A stretch of DNA of 64,000 bases from Immersiella caudata (lineage: Eukaryota > Ascomycota > Sordariomycetes > Sordariales > Lasiosphaeriaceae), in contig JAULSU010000004.1 in assembly GCA_030512335.1 (NCBI GenBank), positions 4,588,001-4,652,000 of the forward strand. Direction: 5' to 3'. Both the position numbers and the translations under genes were made by a program. Below are positions 12,848-23,193 of this stretch, in pieces. Under the pieces are notes generated by a model. It saw only the letters and a program-made list of their open reading frames with translations. It had not been told where the DNA came from and made no database searches. Positions within the stretch are counted from its first letter, which is position 1. The number at the start of each line of letters is the position of its first letter.

Positions 12848-15157
12848 TCATAACGTCGGAATTTCCGACATGTGGACCTTTGCAGACCCATACGGGATCA
12901 GCTTATACGTCGAGCGAGCGCCCAAGCACGTCCTGTTTGCTGGCGCAGGCCCTGGCGTTACACCGAGGTGCAGATCCCACGTGATCTCGCAGCCTTGGAC
13001 AGTGATGTAGTTCGGTGGGGCGCCGTAATCAAAGATCGGCTTGGGCAAGTCAACCCCTGATGGAACGCCGTGGTACTCCCATGTACTCGTATCAATAGCC
13101 ACGTTCCAGGGCTTGGTGTTGTTGAAATAGTAATCCCGAACCTGCGGGAAGGGCAGCGAGTCAAGTCCGCTGCCGCGAGCGTCGTTGAAGCGATGGGGAT
13201 AGGAGCTTGAGTTGATCGATCCAACATCGAGAGCATACAGGAGGTTCCCGTAAAAGACAGCTACAGTGCCGTTCGCACGACTCTCTGCCCGTATACTGGC
13301 GCCGATGTTGTATGTTACCTCCATAGTGCCGGCGGGAACTTTGACTTTGTGCAGACCCGTTTTTTGGTCTGGTGATAGCCGAGAAGTGACGCCGTCAATG
13401 GTGATGTCGGAGCTGCCGCTGTCGTACCACCAGGGGACGCGGACATAGAAGTCGAAGCCCTCCACAGAGGTGACAGTGTATCGCAGGCCGTGATCGAAGG
13501 GGTATGCCGTGTCACATTCGACGGTAGCAATCGGTGTGCTCACCTTGCTTGGTCCCAGGAGAAGATGAGCAAGTCCGTTGTTGCCGACGTGACCCCAGCT
13601 GTGAGTGACAAACTTGGGGTACCCCTGCGGGTGGTTCACCGTGCAGCAAGGATACTGCGGCTCCATGCCGAATGTCGTCGCCCTGCCACTATGAGCGGTC
13701 GTGAAAAGGAACGGGCCATCCGGGTGGTTGTAGTCCTCCTGGTTGATTGCTGCCCAAGGGCCATTGGGTTGGGTGAGGTATTGGTGCGCCCACATGTCGC
13801 CAGTCAACATCACGGGGAGCGCGTTGAAAATCACCACCTCAGCGCGGTCGGCGTCGCGGTTTTCTCCGATGGCGTGATACAGATAAGCAAAGGAGTACGC
13901 AGTTTCGACGGCAGTGCACAATTCGCTTCCCATGAAAGGAGACATGTCGCGCTCGATCTCGTCCCCTAGAATAGTACCTGATGCTGCGCCGTGGTACATC
14001 ATCGTCCACTCAACCGCTCTTCGAGAGGCATCGATGAGTGAGTCATCATGGTTGAACCGCCGAACCACTGCCGAGGCTTTCAAACCTGTGGGGTCAACGT
14101 CAGTTGACGAGAACCAACTTAGAGACCAGACGCAGTGACTCACCTTGACCGACATTCACGCCATGAAGATATGGGTAGAGTGGATTCGTGGTCGTTGGGT
14201 CATCGACAACCTTGAGGAAAGTCCCCTCTTGATACCACTTGTCCCATTTGTAGTCGCTCTGATCATAGAACATTTGCATATTGTCGAGCAATTTACCTTC
14301 CATCTCGGTTGAGGCTTGGTTGTCGATGAGCCACTGGATGGATATCATCAGATCGTGGACTCGTATTTGCCCCCAGTAGCACTCAAAGTCTGGCGGGCAA
14401 ATTCTGTGCCCCTGGCTGTTGTTGCGGAGCATATTGTTGGCCAGCTCATTGAAAGAGTGCAGAGCGGTGACGATCGGTGACGTCCAAGTCGAGTTTGCTT
14501 CAGCGAGCTGAATCAGCCCCAAGAGGAAGGGCGCCCGCGCCCAAAAGTTCCTCTCAGACTCAACTTCAGGGCCCAACCAGCCATCCGAAGTCTGGAGGCC
14601 CAGCACCGTACTCGCAACAGAGTGGACTTGCGTCTTGAGCCGCTCATCGTCGAGGAGGTAGGCTAATGGAACCAATCCATTGAACCAGTACGGAAGAGCT
14701 TCGTTCAGGTGGCTGTAGTCAATCCCTCCAGTTCCCGCGGGTTGCAGCCATCTAGACTCGTTCACGAAGTCGTAAAAATCATGCTGATGACCGGCCAATC
14801 CTTGGGCCATCTCAACACCAAGTCAGCAATACCCCTGCACCAGAAAGGGGTCAAACGAAAGACTCACAGTTTCCATCTCGCCGAGAATCCATCCTGAGGG
14901 TACGATAGACCCGACCGGGATAGGGGGGATGGCCCAGGGGACGACTAGCCAATGGTCAGTCTCATCCCGACGAAGAGGCAAAGCGCTTCGGGAAACCCAC
15001 GGGCTGGTTGCTGCGCCCATGTTACCACGTTCACGTAGAGCACGGTGAGCGCTACAGCAGCAGCAAAGGCGACCATGATGTCGATGCAGAAGCCTCTCCT
15101 CCTCCTGGTGGCACGCCCCATGGCGGCGAACCTCATCGGCTTTTGGTCCAGGAGCAT
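12848..15157 (-). CDS. GH127 (DUF1680) beta-L-arabinofuranosidase-like enzyme, membrane-anchored, 712 aa
   Basis: Four exons: 15157-15001, 14944-14868, 14810-14144 and 14085-12848. Introns are 56, 57 and 58 bp. The N-terminus has a basic patch (RATRRRRG) and one hydrophobic helix (about residues 28-46), giving a type II anchor or uncleaved signal. [17 protein letters not shown] and the (alpha/alpha)6-barrel follow. The zinc/nucleophile site known from the bacterial family member HypBA1 (Glu and three Cys) is visible: E355-x-C357 in GSELC and C447-C448 in YPCCTVN. Family activity is removal of beta-L-arabinofuranose from plant glycoproteins and related glycans, so a plant-associated lifestyle is suggested (inference). 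The first exon is the least certain part: the frame just upstream of the ATG reads protein-like one nucleotide out of phase. Confidence 0.88.
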
Positions 15158-15835
15158 CTTGGCGGCCGTGCGAACGCGCTTCGATGGTCTAGCTCGGTGA
15201 CATCAATGGGTGTTCCACCGCTGCCCACATCTGTCGCTGCCGTGTCGAGCTTTTGTGCGTTGGAGTTTACGGGTGTAGCGTAGGGCGACCGAGCTGGCCG
15301 TTATGCTTCTGGAATTCGGATGGACACGCAAGCGAACAAAGCGCGTGCGACGGGCGCGGGATCGGAGCCCCTCCATTGGAAGGTCGGGGGATTTGGGGCT
15401 GGGCTTCCGAGCGCGGGGGTTGGATCACCGCTCTTTGCTCACATGATTGATCGACATTTGCGCCACAGCCGCAGGGATTGCAGGCGGATGTATTGCTGCC
15501 CTCAACATTGTTTGCTGGGCAGCGACAGCAGTGGCACTTTCGAGTCAAGAGAGTCTAACGAATCGCGAGCACAATGAATGGTGTCGAATCAAGCACACTG
15601 GACGATGGAGCTGTTGAAGGGAAAGAGCCACCGGGACTTGGGGCTGACAGTGCTCCACCACCCCACCTGACCCGCTGAAGCCGCTAACCGCAATCCACTG
15701 TTGACATCTTCAAAGATCCATGCCCCAATGCTCAATTCCAACCACCTCGCTGCAACACCTCTCGCATCTCCACAACTACATGCTCTCGAAATGGAGATAC
15801 CGCACATCAAATGCAGCAGTCCGTCCCAACATGGA

Positions 15836-18046
15836 TCACCACCGCCGCCTCACAGCCCACCTCTTGACAAACTTAATCTCCCACTTGCTGTCCTCGGGAC
15901 GCTGCACCAACTGCTCTGGGTAGCTCCACTCGAAGCGCGAACCCCGAGGTCGGACTTCGCACTGCGACACGAGATCACCAACTGCTTTGACCAGGTCCCT
16001 CACTTGAACCCTCTCCACGCACTGGTCATGCGTCGATGTTCCCTCGAGCGCCTTCACCCTCGCGGTTAGCTCGGCCAACTTGACGCGTTCGTTGCCGAGC
16101 TCCCGCTCCCGCGCCAGCACCTCGGCCTGGAGACGCGCGACATCGGCTACGCGCCCGACCTTCTCGTCCGCCAACTGCCGCCATGTCCTCTCGGGATCCA
16201 ACCCATCCACGATCCGATTGATCTCTTGGAGCTCGACCTTGACGAGGCGAACTTTTTCCTCTTCCTGCTCGAGCCTCCTCTCCCCTTTCGCCAGCTCCAG
16301 CTTGGCTTCGTTGAGCTTTCTCCGCAGTGTCGCCGCTGCTTCTTTGGCAGATGCGGCGTCCCGCTCGTGGTCGTCGGCCCGTTCAACGGCATATGCAGTC
16401 TTCCGCTCCGCCTCGGCAACCCGCTCGGCCGCCGACTCCTCGAGGGCCTCAAGCTCCTTCTGCTTCACCCGCTGCGTCCGTAGCTCGCGAGTCACTCCCG
16501 TCCGCAAGCGATGCTCCTCGGTCATACGATGCCGGATGGACTCGATACGTTGGTCTTTGGCGAGGAGGTCGGTCTCCAGGGTCGAGATGCGATCAGTGGC
16601 TTCCGAGAGGGATCGCTGCGTTGTCCGGAGAGAGCCGCGAAGCTCCTTCTTCTGGCTGTCGCGGCTGGCGAGGTGAGCCTTCAAGGTGGAGATCTCAGAG
16701 CGAAGGCTATTCTCTGCCGACTTGGAGGTGTCCGAGGCTTCGTTGGCTTTGACGAGAGACCGCTGCAGCTGCAAGATGCGATCGTTGAGGGCCCGCTCTG
16801 TCTCGGTGAGCTGAGCGGTGGTCGCACGTGCGTCCTGCATCATGGCCCGGACGATACTGAGTTCGGTTTCGAGTTTGACGACCTTGGCATTCGCCTTTCG
16901 GAGGCCGCTCTTCAGCGAGTGTTGGCCATCGGTCTCCTTGGTCAGTTCGGCCTGGGCATGGTCCCTCTCAGCCGTCACCTTGCCCAGCTCGCTAGTGAGG
17001 GAGTACGTCCGGTCGTCTTGCTTTTCTAGTCTTTCCCTCGCCTCTTTGACACTGACGTCGAGTCTTTCGTTGTCGGTCCGAAGCCCGATGATGGTGGCCT
17101 CTTGCTCCGTATTTGCTTCCGTCAGTCTCTGGTTCTCGGTCTGCAGCGGCGCGAGTTCCTGTTCTAGCCCCTCCTTCTCGGCTGTCAAGCACACAACTTG
17201 GGATTCGAGGTCTCTGGACTTCTTGACGGCTGATTCGACGTCTTCTTCGAGCTGCTTGACCTTGTGGTCGAGTTCGACTATGGTGTTGGCCTGTCGTACG
17301 TTCTCCTCGGTGACCAAAGACAACGAGTCGTCGGCGTCCCGCTTAGCGGCGTCGAGAATGATGAGTTGTTCACCCAGGTTGCGCAGCTGGGTGGACAGTA
17401 CGTCGGCCTCCTGCGCACATGCTCTGGCCTTCTCAAGCTGGCTCTCAAAGGCGAGTCTGAGACGGGCGTTATCCTTTTGCATCCTCTCCCAGGATGTTTG
17501 GAGATCATAATTCTTCTCCTCCAACCCGTACTTCTCCTTCTCCAAAGTAGCCTTCTCGTCTGCGAGTGTCGTAGTCTGAAGCTCCAGCTCCGTGACCTTC
17601 TTCTCCAAGTGTCCCTTGTCGTCCTGCAAAGCTTTTTTCTCTTTCTCAAACTCACTTTTGTCGTTCTCAAGGGTTTCGATCAGTCTTTCTGCAGCACCGA
17701 GGTCTTCTTCAAAGGCCTGCTTCTCCTCCTCCAACACTCCGACCTTCTCGGCCTGGGTCGATACCTCCGATTTGAGGGCCTCCATCTCCTCGCCGAGTGT
17801 CTGCTTCTCTGATTCAAGAGTTGTGTTGGCGATGGCAAGCGCCGAATTCTCTTCACTCAAGGATTGCTTGGATTCTTCGAGAGACTGAATCGTTTCTCTG
17901 AGGAGCTGGATCTGCTGCCTGGCTGGAAGCCTGGTCATCCGTTCGCTCCTCGTGGTTGTGACATTGCCGTCGACCAGGTCGTTCATGGCCTTCCTCGGAG
18001 GTTGCCCGACGCTTTCCCCGGACGTCTTGGGGCTTCGTGGGGGCAT
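15836..18046 (-). CDS. long coiled-coil protein, 736 aa, function unknown
   Basis: The gene is a single exon. After a short basic N-terminus (PPRSPKTSGESVGQPPRKA) and an RLPARQQIQLL segment, residues of about 45-650 are an almost unbroken series of Glu/Lys/Leu/Gln heptads (for example LESEKQTLGEEMEALKSE), typical of a parallel coiled coil. The last ~90 residues are less regular and contain Trp and Pro (FEWSYPEQLV, KWEIKFVKRW), so a small globular or binding tail is possible. Proteins of this kind act as scaffolds or tethers, but heptads give false similarity to many families (myosin tails, SMC arms, Golgi tethers). No motor or ATPase motif is present. The opposite strand carries long Ser-rich shadow ORFs caused by the same codon pattern. 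Confidence 0.85.
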   Translation of the reverse strand: MPPRSPKTSGESVGQPPRKAMNDLVDGNVTTTRSERMTRLPARQQIQLLRETIQSLEESKQSLSEENSALAIANTTLESEKQTLGEEMEALKSEVSTQAEKVGVLEEEKQAFEEDLGAAERLIETLENDKSEFEKEKKALQDDKGHLEKKVTELELQTTTLADEKATLEKEKYGLEEKNYDLQTSWERMQKDNARLRLAFESQLEKARACAQEADVLSTQLRNLGEQLIILDAAKRDADDSLSLVTEENVRQANTIVELDHKVKQLEEDVESAVKKSRDLESQVVCLTAEKEGLEQELAPLQTENQRLTEANTEQEATIIGLRTDNERLDVSVKEARERLEKQDDRTYSLTSELGKVTAERDHAQAELTKETDGQHSLKSGLRKANAKVVKLETELSIVRAMMQDARATTAQLTETERALNDRILQLQRSLVKANEASDTSKSAENSLRSEISTLKAHLASRDSQKKELRGSLRTTQRSLSEATDRISTLETDLLAKDQRIESIRHRMTEEHRLRTGVTRELRTQRVKQKELEALEESAAERVAEAERKTAYAVERADDHERDAASAKEAAATLRRKLNEAKLELAKGERRLEQEEEKVRLVKVELQEINRIVDGLDPERTWRQLADEKVGRVADVARLQAEVLARERELGNERVKLAELTARVKALEGTSTHDQCVERVQVRDLVKAVGDLVSQCEVRPRGSRFEWSYPEQLVQRPEDSKWEIKFVKRWAVRRRW

Positions 18047-19060
18047 TGTGAGGTCTGACTGCCCGTGGGGAATGAAATCAAAAGCGTTTTTTTTGTTTTA
18101 GAGTTGATAGAAGATTGATGTATGGCAGGTCACAGAATGTCGAACGGGCGCTTGGTGAAGTTTCAAGGCCCGACTCGGAGCAGAAACAGTTCAATTATAA
18201 CCCTCAGGAGTTCAGTCTCAAAACCGACAGCATACCTCGAACTCACCATTGGGCGGAGTTGTGACAAGTAAGGCGGCGAAACAGCGTGGAACAACACAGC
18301 AGAGGCTCAACGACGACGAATAGATTCCGTCAGGCCAGAAACAAGGCATCCAGGCGCCCGGCAGGACTCGTCACCTAGCCCTTTACGCGCTGCAATGCGA
18401 GTGACAGCCGGCTTCGCTGGACGTTGAGGCTCAAAGTGGTCTCCTTCTATCGCATTCGATCAAACTGGTTTTGCGTGCACTGCCTCGAACTTTGACCGAA
18501 AGCCAAGCCTTGTGACCAGTCAGGCTGTTATCACACTATTGAACAGACGCCTTACTGCCCAACGAGGCATTGCAAAGATGCCGCATTATCAGGTGCGACT
18601 GGCCAATCTATTATCCGAGCTCGCACGTCGCTGCGGCCAACCCGACCGCGTCCTGGCGGTCAGTAAATTTGGGCGCTGAGACCTGATATGGTGTTTTTGC
18701 TCGAGCGGATAGGTCGGCTAGAGGAAAGTACAGGAGCTCTTTCGCACCCGTCCGCCACCAACAGCTTGTTTTCTGTCGAGGCGGCAGGGTGGGTTCACAG
18801 CACACAAATAATAAAACAGTTCGATCAGTCGCCAGATGCACCCAAACCATGGCTAGGACAGAAGCCAAGCGGCACACGCATGGCAACCACTCAGTCATTG
18901 ACAGCGCGCCACTTGCGTCTTGGATCCAACCAATCATAGCACCCCACTTATTAGCACTCCCAGATCTATGCAACTGATTAGACCGTTCAACTGTCGCACA
19001 GAGCCGAGCGGGAGATTCTCATCAAAAACCCAACTGTCGTCAACTACTCCGTACGAGGCA
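18047..19060. other. intergenic, nothing recognised
   Basis: This is the promoter side of the coiled-coil gene. It has a T8 run near 18090, short ORFs only and no domain. Confidence 0.55.
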
Positions 19061-19079
19061 GGCTCAGACCGAGGCCGTG

Positions 19080-20224
19080 TCTTACACCATCGACGAAGAC
19101 TTGAGATTCAGACCAGTGGTTGACCCCTGTCGCCGACAATTTAACTTCACTCTTGTTTTCGAACAGGCCGCCTTGACACTCGTCATCTTCACCCTCTCAA
19201 GCTGAGCGCCGCTCTCTCTATCCTCCTGCTGCAAGTCACCATCCCCGCCATCACCACCCACTAGATCAAGACACACCTCACACTTCGGCCGGGTATCGTC
19301 TCCTCAGTACTAGGGCTGTTTCTCTTCGTCCTTTCCATTCTGGACGCAGGACGAACTTACCGCCCGTCAAGCACCATCATCACATACCGTGGCCAACTCG
19401 TCACCGCCCAAGCCGTCCGAAGTCGCACGCAGTTCCTTCTCGGCTATCAAATTTGTAGGGTCCCTGCCCATCGGCAGCCTATCGATACGAATCACCGTCC
19501 TCTTATTGGAAAGTTGGAGGAAGCGAACCATGCACATCCTCGAAAAGGGGTATCTCTCCACCAAGGAAACTGCTGGCACCATCAATTAATCCTTCTTCCA
19601 GTGGCTTAGTTCTATACCGTTGCTCATCTGGGGCCATCGTCAGCGTTTGACGTCTGAAAGTTAGGGTCCGATCGGCAGCGCCACGTACTCGGCGAGTTTG
19701 GAAGTCAAAATTTGCAGGGAGTTTAGCGATGCGCAGGTGTGTGATGAATTCAGGGAGTGTGGACTTTGGGAGAAATCTCAAGGCCCATGCCAACATTGTT
19801 GGTGGTGTCCAGGAGGGAGAGGGAGGGGTCAATAACTTGGGAATGAAAAGAGATGTGTTGAAGCTATCAGCGTGGGAGTTCCAATTGCTTTGTCTGGCGC
19901 GGGTGCTGCAGTTGCGTAGTAGTGGTAATTAGCGAAGAGGAGGGTGGGATTCGGTTGCTGGATAAGGCTACTTCGAGCGTGGATGGAGAGACGGTTGATA
20001 AGGTGCAGCGGTTGATTCTGCAGAAGCTGCCGGCAAAGGCGATCTTGTCGTGTCGCATCGCATCGGCCCGAGTCGGCTACGAGGTTTGATGAGGTTGTGG
20101 TCATGGAGAAGGGCGCGATTGTGGATCGGGGAAGGGCGGAGGATGTGCTGGGGAGGTGTGAGCTGTTTGCTCAAATTCGGAAGTGGGGACGTTGGAAGAG
20201 CGACCGCGAGGTAGGATTTAGTTG
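19080..20224 (+). pseudogene. ghost of an ABCC-type (MRP-like) ABC transporter
   Basis: Several plus-strand segments in different frames fit a full-size fungal ABCC transporter in the right order. About 19100-19180 resembles the start of the first membrane region (RPVVDPCRRQFNFTLVFEQ). About 19495-19640 matches the linker into the first transmembrane domain (LLLESWRKR...LSTKETAGTIN, stop, SFFQWL). About 19735-19925 and 19960-20224 match the second nucleotide-binding domain: a decayed signature (LSAWEFQLLCLARVL), the D-loop (LDKATSSVDGETVDKVQRL) and the H-loop region (RFDEVVVMEKGAIVDRGRAEDVLGRCELF). Stops and frameshifts interrupt every part. NBD1 and both membrane domains (several kb) are missing, so this is a large internal deletion plus point decay. 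It makes no protein. An intact ABCC would export glutathione conjugates or toxic compounds. Confidence 0.75.
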
Positions 20225-20483
20225 ATGAGGGGTTTGTGCCGATAGATGCTGTTGCGTTATCGTGGTTGAAGAAGATGACCAACCAGAGACTGATAACCTG
20301 CGAGTTCGTGATACGGCGAAAGTTTATGCCAAGGCCGCTGGTTCGTGTGCTAACCAGGCAAACCGGACCTGCCTGACCCGGCAATGCGGGCTTATCACGG
20401 AAATTTTATCAATAACCCGACGGAGTGGATCGTTTTCCCAACCACATCCGCCAAGCTTTTGGTGATGTCAATGGCGCCGCAAG

Positions 20484-20492
20484 CATAAAAGG
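20484..20492 (+). promoter_or_regulatory. TATA-like box of the secreted deaminase gene
   Basis: CATAAAAGG lies about 65-73 nt upstream of the ATG at 20557, a usual fungal spacing for a strong regulated promoter. Confidence 0.4.
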
Positions 20493-20556
20493 TAGTCGCT
20501 TCCTGTGCTGGTGCTGTGTTTCAATCAGCACTGATCTCTCTCACTCTCTCGTCGCA

Positions 20557-21317
20557 ATGGCCAAACTCACAAGTGTTCTGCTCTTCTTGAGCAGCGTCGC
20601 GGGCCTGAGCAACGCCCACCCCCATGGCCACGAGGCGCGAGCTACCCATCAAGCACCCATCGGGGATCCCAAGCTCAGCATCAACGGCATCCCCTTCTCG
20701 ACCCGCGCGCATTGGATGCGCCAGGCCAACCTCGCCCTCAATGCCCCTTGCCCCTTTGCCGCCTTTGGCAGCGTCATCGTGAACCACACCGCCCCCGGCC
20801 TGGGCGCCCTCGTCTGCACAGGCGCAAATTCTAACAGCGCCACTGGCAATCCCACCCTTCACGGTACTCCCTCTCCTGCCTACCACGTTCCATTCGCATT
20901 ACTGATAAAAGACTTTTAGGCGAAATGGCCGCCATCAACAACTGCTCCTCCATCCTCACCGATCCCACAGGCCCCTACAAATTCACCTCCTCCCAAGCCC
21001 TTGCCGCCTTTTCCCAGCTCACCCTCTACACCAACGCCGAAAGCTGCCCCATGTGTGCGTCCGCCATTCGCTGGGCCGGCTTCAAGGAGTACGTCTACGG
21101 TACGAGCATCGACACGCTCATCAAGAAGGGGTGGGGGCAGATTCGCATCTCGTCGTTGGATATCGTGGCGCAGAGCTTCGACTTGGGGAAGCCGACGAGG
21201 TTGATTGGGGAGGTGTTGACGGAGGAGACGGATGGGTTTTTCAACTGGCAGTTTGATCCCGAGCAGGGGTGTCCGGAGGGATGCGGGAGGGTCAATGGGA
21301 CTTGTAGGGCGACGTAG
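20557..21317 (+). CDS. secreted CMP/dCMP-type zinc deaminase, 234 aa
   Basis: Two exons: 20557-20863 and 20920-21317; the intron is 56 bp. Splicing rebuilds the zinc motif across the junction: H102-G-E104-M-A-A-I, followed by C145-P-M-C148-A-S-A. This is the H(A/C/G)E...PxxC signature of the cytidine deaminase-like superfamily (TadA/guanine deaminase branch, judging from the AxxHGEMAAI and SCPMC forms). Residues 1-20 are a clear signal peptide ending near SNAHP, and N-glycosylation sites follow (NHT, NCS, NGT). Enzymes of this fold hydrolytically deaminate nucleobases or nucleosides, usually in the cytosol; here the product should enter the secretory route. The frame is open upstream to 20425, but the signal peptide and TATA box support the start at 20557. 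The substrate is unknown. Confidence 0.88.
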
Positions 21318-22009
21318 AGAAGATGGGTGATGATTTATGAGCAGCAATGAATGAATAATGTTACTTTGACGCAAGTGATGAGAGTGTTTGACATGAATGA
21401 TGGAATGCGGGTTGTCTGAGTGAGCGGATGGGAGGGGCGTTGTGGGTGGCGAATGAACACGACAGCACCTGCCTCTTGGGTTGACCGACATCATCCTTAT
21501 CATAGCCAATGAGATTGCTTATCCGCGCATAGGAACTTCGAGGTGGACTTCATGTCCCACCTGCCAACTTCCCTTGGAGTATCGATCTCCCAAAATGGCG
21601 GATGGCAGGCCAACAGCCAAACGGCTCCAACGTACTGGCAAGGCTCATATTCTACGCGGCACTCGACAAGTTCAAGGTCGCTTCGAATTACCCGAAGCTG
21701 CCGTTATCATTTTAGCTCTAACCCGAGCCGTCAGCCACATGACGTACAATCAGCCCTACATGTCGGACCGAACTCTACCCGCGCCGTTATCTCCGCCAGC
21801 CCACGCCTCAGACACGCCTCAGATGCGCGAGACGCGTCCATATAGGGCGAGGTTACAGTCCCCCTATCAACAGACAGAACAGAAAGTGTTTGTGGTCGAG
21901 CGGTTCAGCGCGAGCTAGTTTTACCTCGAGATCGAGAGCTAACGAATTCAACTCCAGGCTTCTTCTCCTTCTTCTCCTTCTTCTCCTTCTTCCTCTTTGA
22001 TTCTCGACG
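21318..22009. other. intergenic with CT-rich 9-bp repeat
   Basis: No gene is seen. At about 21959-21995 the unit CTTCTTCTC repeats nearly four times just before the ATG at 22010. It may form a pyrimidine-rich leader. Confidence 0.55.
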
Positions 22010-22549
22010 ATGAACCTCGACACCCCGACCCGCCGCTGGACTCCTAACACCGAATTCTACAGCAACCAAGGGCGACTGTGCCGAGCACTGTTTGGGAGTG
22101 GTAAATGTGATGGTCCGTCAGAGAATCGCAAGACCGTAAGTTACCCCTCTCCAACAACCGCTCGGCCACAACACCCTCTGTTCTGTCATCGATTTTTTGC
22201 CCTTTATTGGTTTTTTATTTTTTGCCAACGGGTTTGCCCACCCCATTCCCCATCTCCATCCACACCTGCCTTTCTTCTATGCCCCCAACCCATAACTGAA
22301 GTTTGAATGACGCGTCCATTGTTTCCATCTGTTCTTTGATCTCGCCATTGGGCTCAGAGTTTTCCATTCCTGAACTCGCACCTCATCGTCCCCGACTTCT
22401 TTCCGGCCATCGCCATTCCTCGAAGTATACAAGCGCAGGATGTCGACCAACTGTTGGCGGCAGGCCTACGGGAACAGCATACCTATCTCGGTCGCGTCAT
22501 CTTCTCAGCACATCAATATCGTTCATTTCGAGAGCTGAGCTCGCATTGA
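22010..22549 (+). CDS. small two-exon gene of unknown function, 105 aa
   Basis: Exon 1 is 22010-22135 (42 codons) and ends AAGACC before a consensus donor GTAAGT. Exon 2 is 22358-22549 (63 codons plus stop) after a GGGCTCAG acceptor. The 222-bp intron keeps phase 0 on both sides. The encoded protein is basic and compact: WTPNTEFYSNQGRLCRALF in the first part, and VPDFFPAIAIPRSIQAQD and YLGRVIFSAHQYRSFREL in the second. There is no signal peptide, membrane helix or repeat. The composition looks like a real globular protein rather than chance. Neither half is long, so the case rests on the splice join and the pyrimidine-rich leader. I do not recognise the family. A tRNA gene follows about 340 bp downstream. 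Confidence 0.5.
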
Positions 22550-22887
22550 TTTGTCACGCTCCACGTCAAGTGGCCCCCCAACTTTGCTTCGACAATGACA
22601 TTGCGTTTTCGAATATCCGCTGACGTCAAGTACTAGAGAACGCGCTGCTTCGCTCCGATTCCTTCCAACCTCACATTCACATCAACACGCCTGTTCCCCA
22701 GCTGCGGTGCTGCCAAACCCGCATTCTCTCAGAGTTTCAGCCCAGCCAAGCATCAGATGTGAGCCACCCCAAGTCGGACAGGGGTCTCCCCCTGAGTCAC
22801 ACCGTTCCACCTCGTCTTCCACAACCACTTCGCCACTCTCCACCACAAAAGGCAAACCCTCGGCAATAACATCCATCAAAGCAACAA

Positions 22888-23005
22888 GGTTCGTTGGTCT
22901 AGCCGTATGATTCTCGCTTAGGGTAAATAACCCGAGTAACGCTCAAGGACAGCAGTCCAGACAGCAAAATGCGAGAGGTCCCGGGTTCAATCCCCGGACG
23001 AACCC
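22888..23005 (+). tRNA. tRNA-Pro (anticodon AGG) with 46-nt intron
   Basis: The acceptor arms GGTTCGT (22888-22894) and ACGAACC (22998-23004) pair fully. The anticodon stem CTCGC (22913-22917) pairs with GCGAG (22971-22975) around loop TTAGGGT, giving anticodon AGG at 22920-22922. The T-arm is CCCGGGTTCAATCCCCGGA (box B). The intron, about 22924-22969, follows position 37 as in eukaryotic tRNA genes. A T5 run at 23013-23017 is the likely Pol III terminator. AGG becomes IGG and reads CCU/CCC/CCA. Confidence 0.93.
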
Positions 23006-23193
23006 AGCCACCTTTTTGCCCCCTGTCACTAGACAACACCATCATCTGCACGCACGAAAAGAACGCAAAGTTGTGTCACCAGAAGGATTTATATTCTCGA
23101 GTCGCATATATACAATATCTCTTGTCGTCCTATCCAACAGCCAACCCTTCCGAATATAAACACCTCCCGGTTAGGGATTCATCCTTCCTTCTT

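Noticed and set aside
16080..17890. Long Ser-rich ORFs on the plus strand
   Set aside because: They are antisense shadows of the Glu/Lys/Leu-rich coiled-coil gene; the composition follows from complementary codons.
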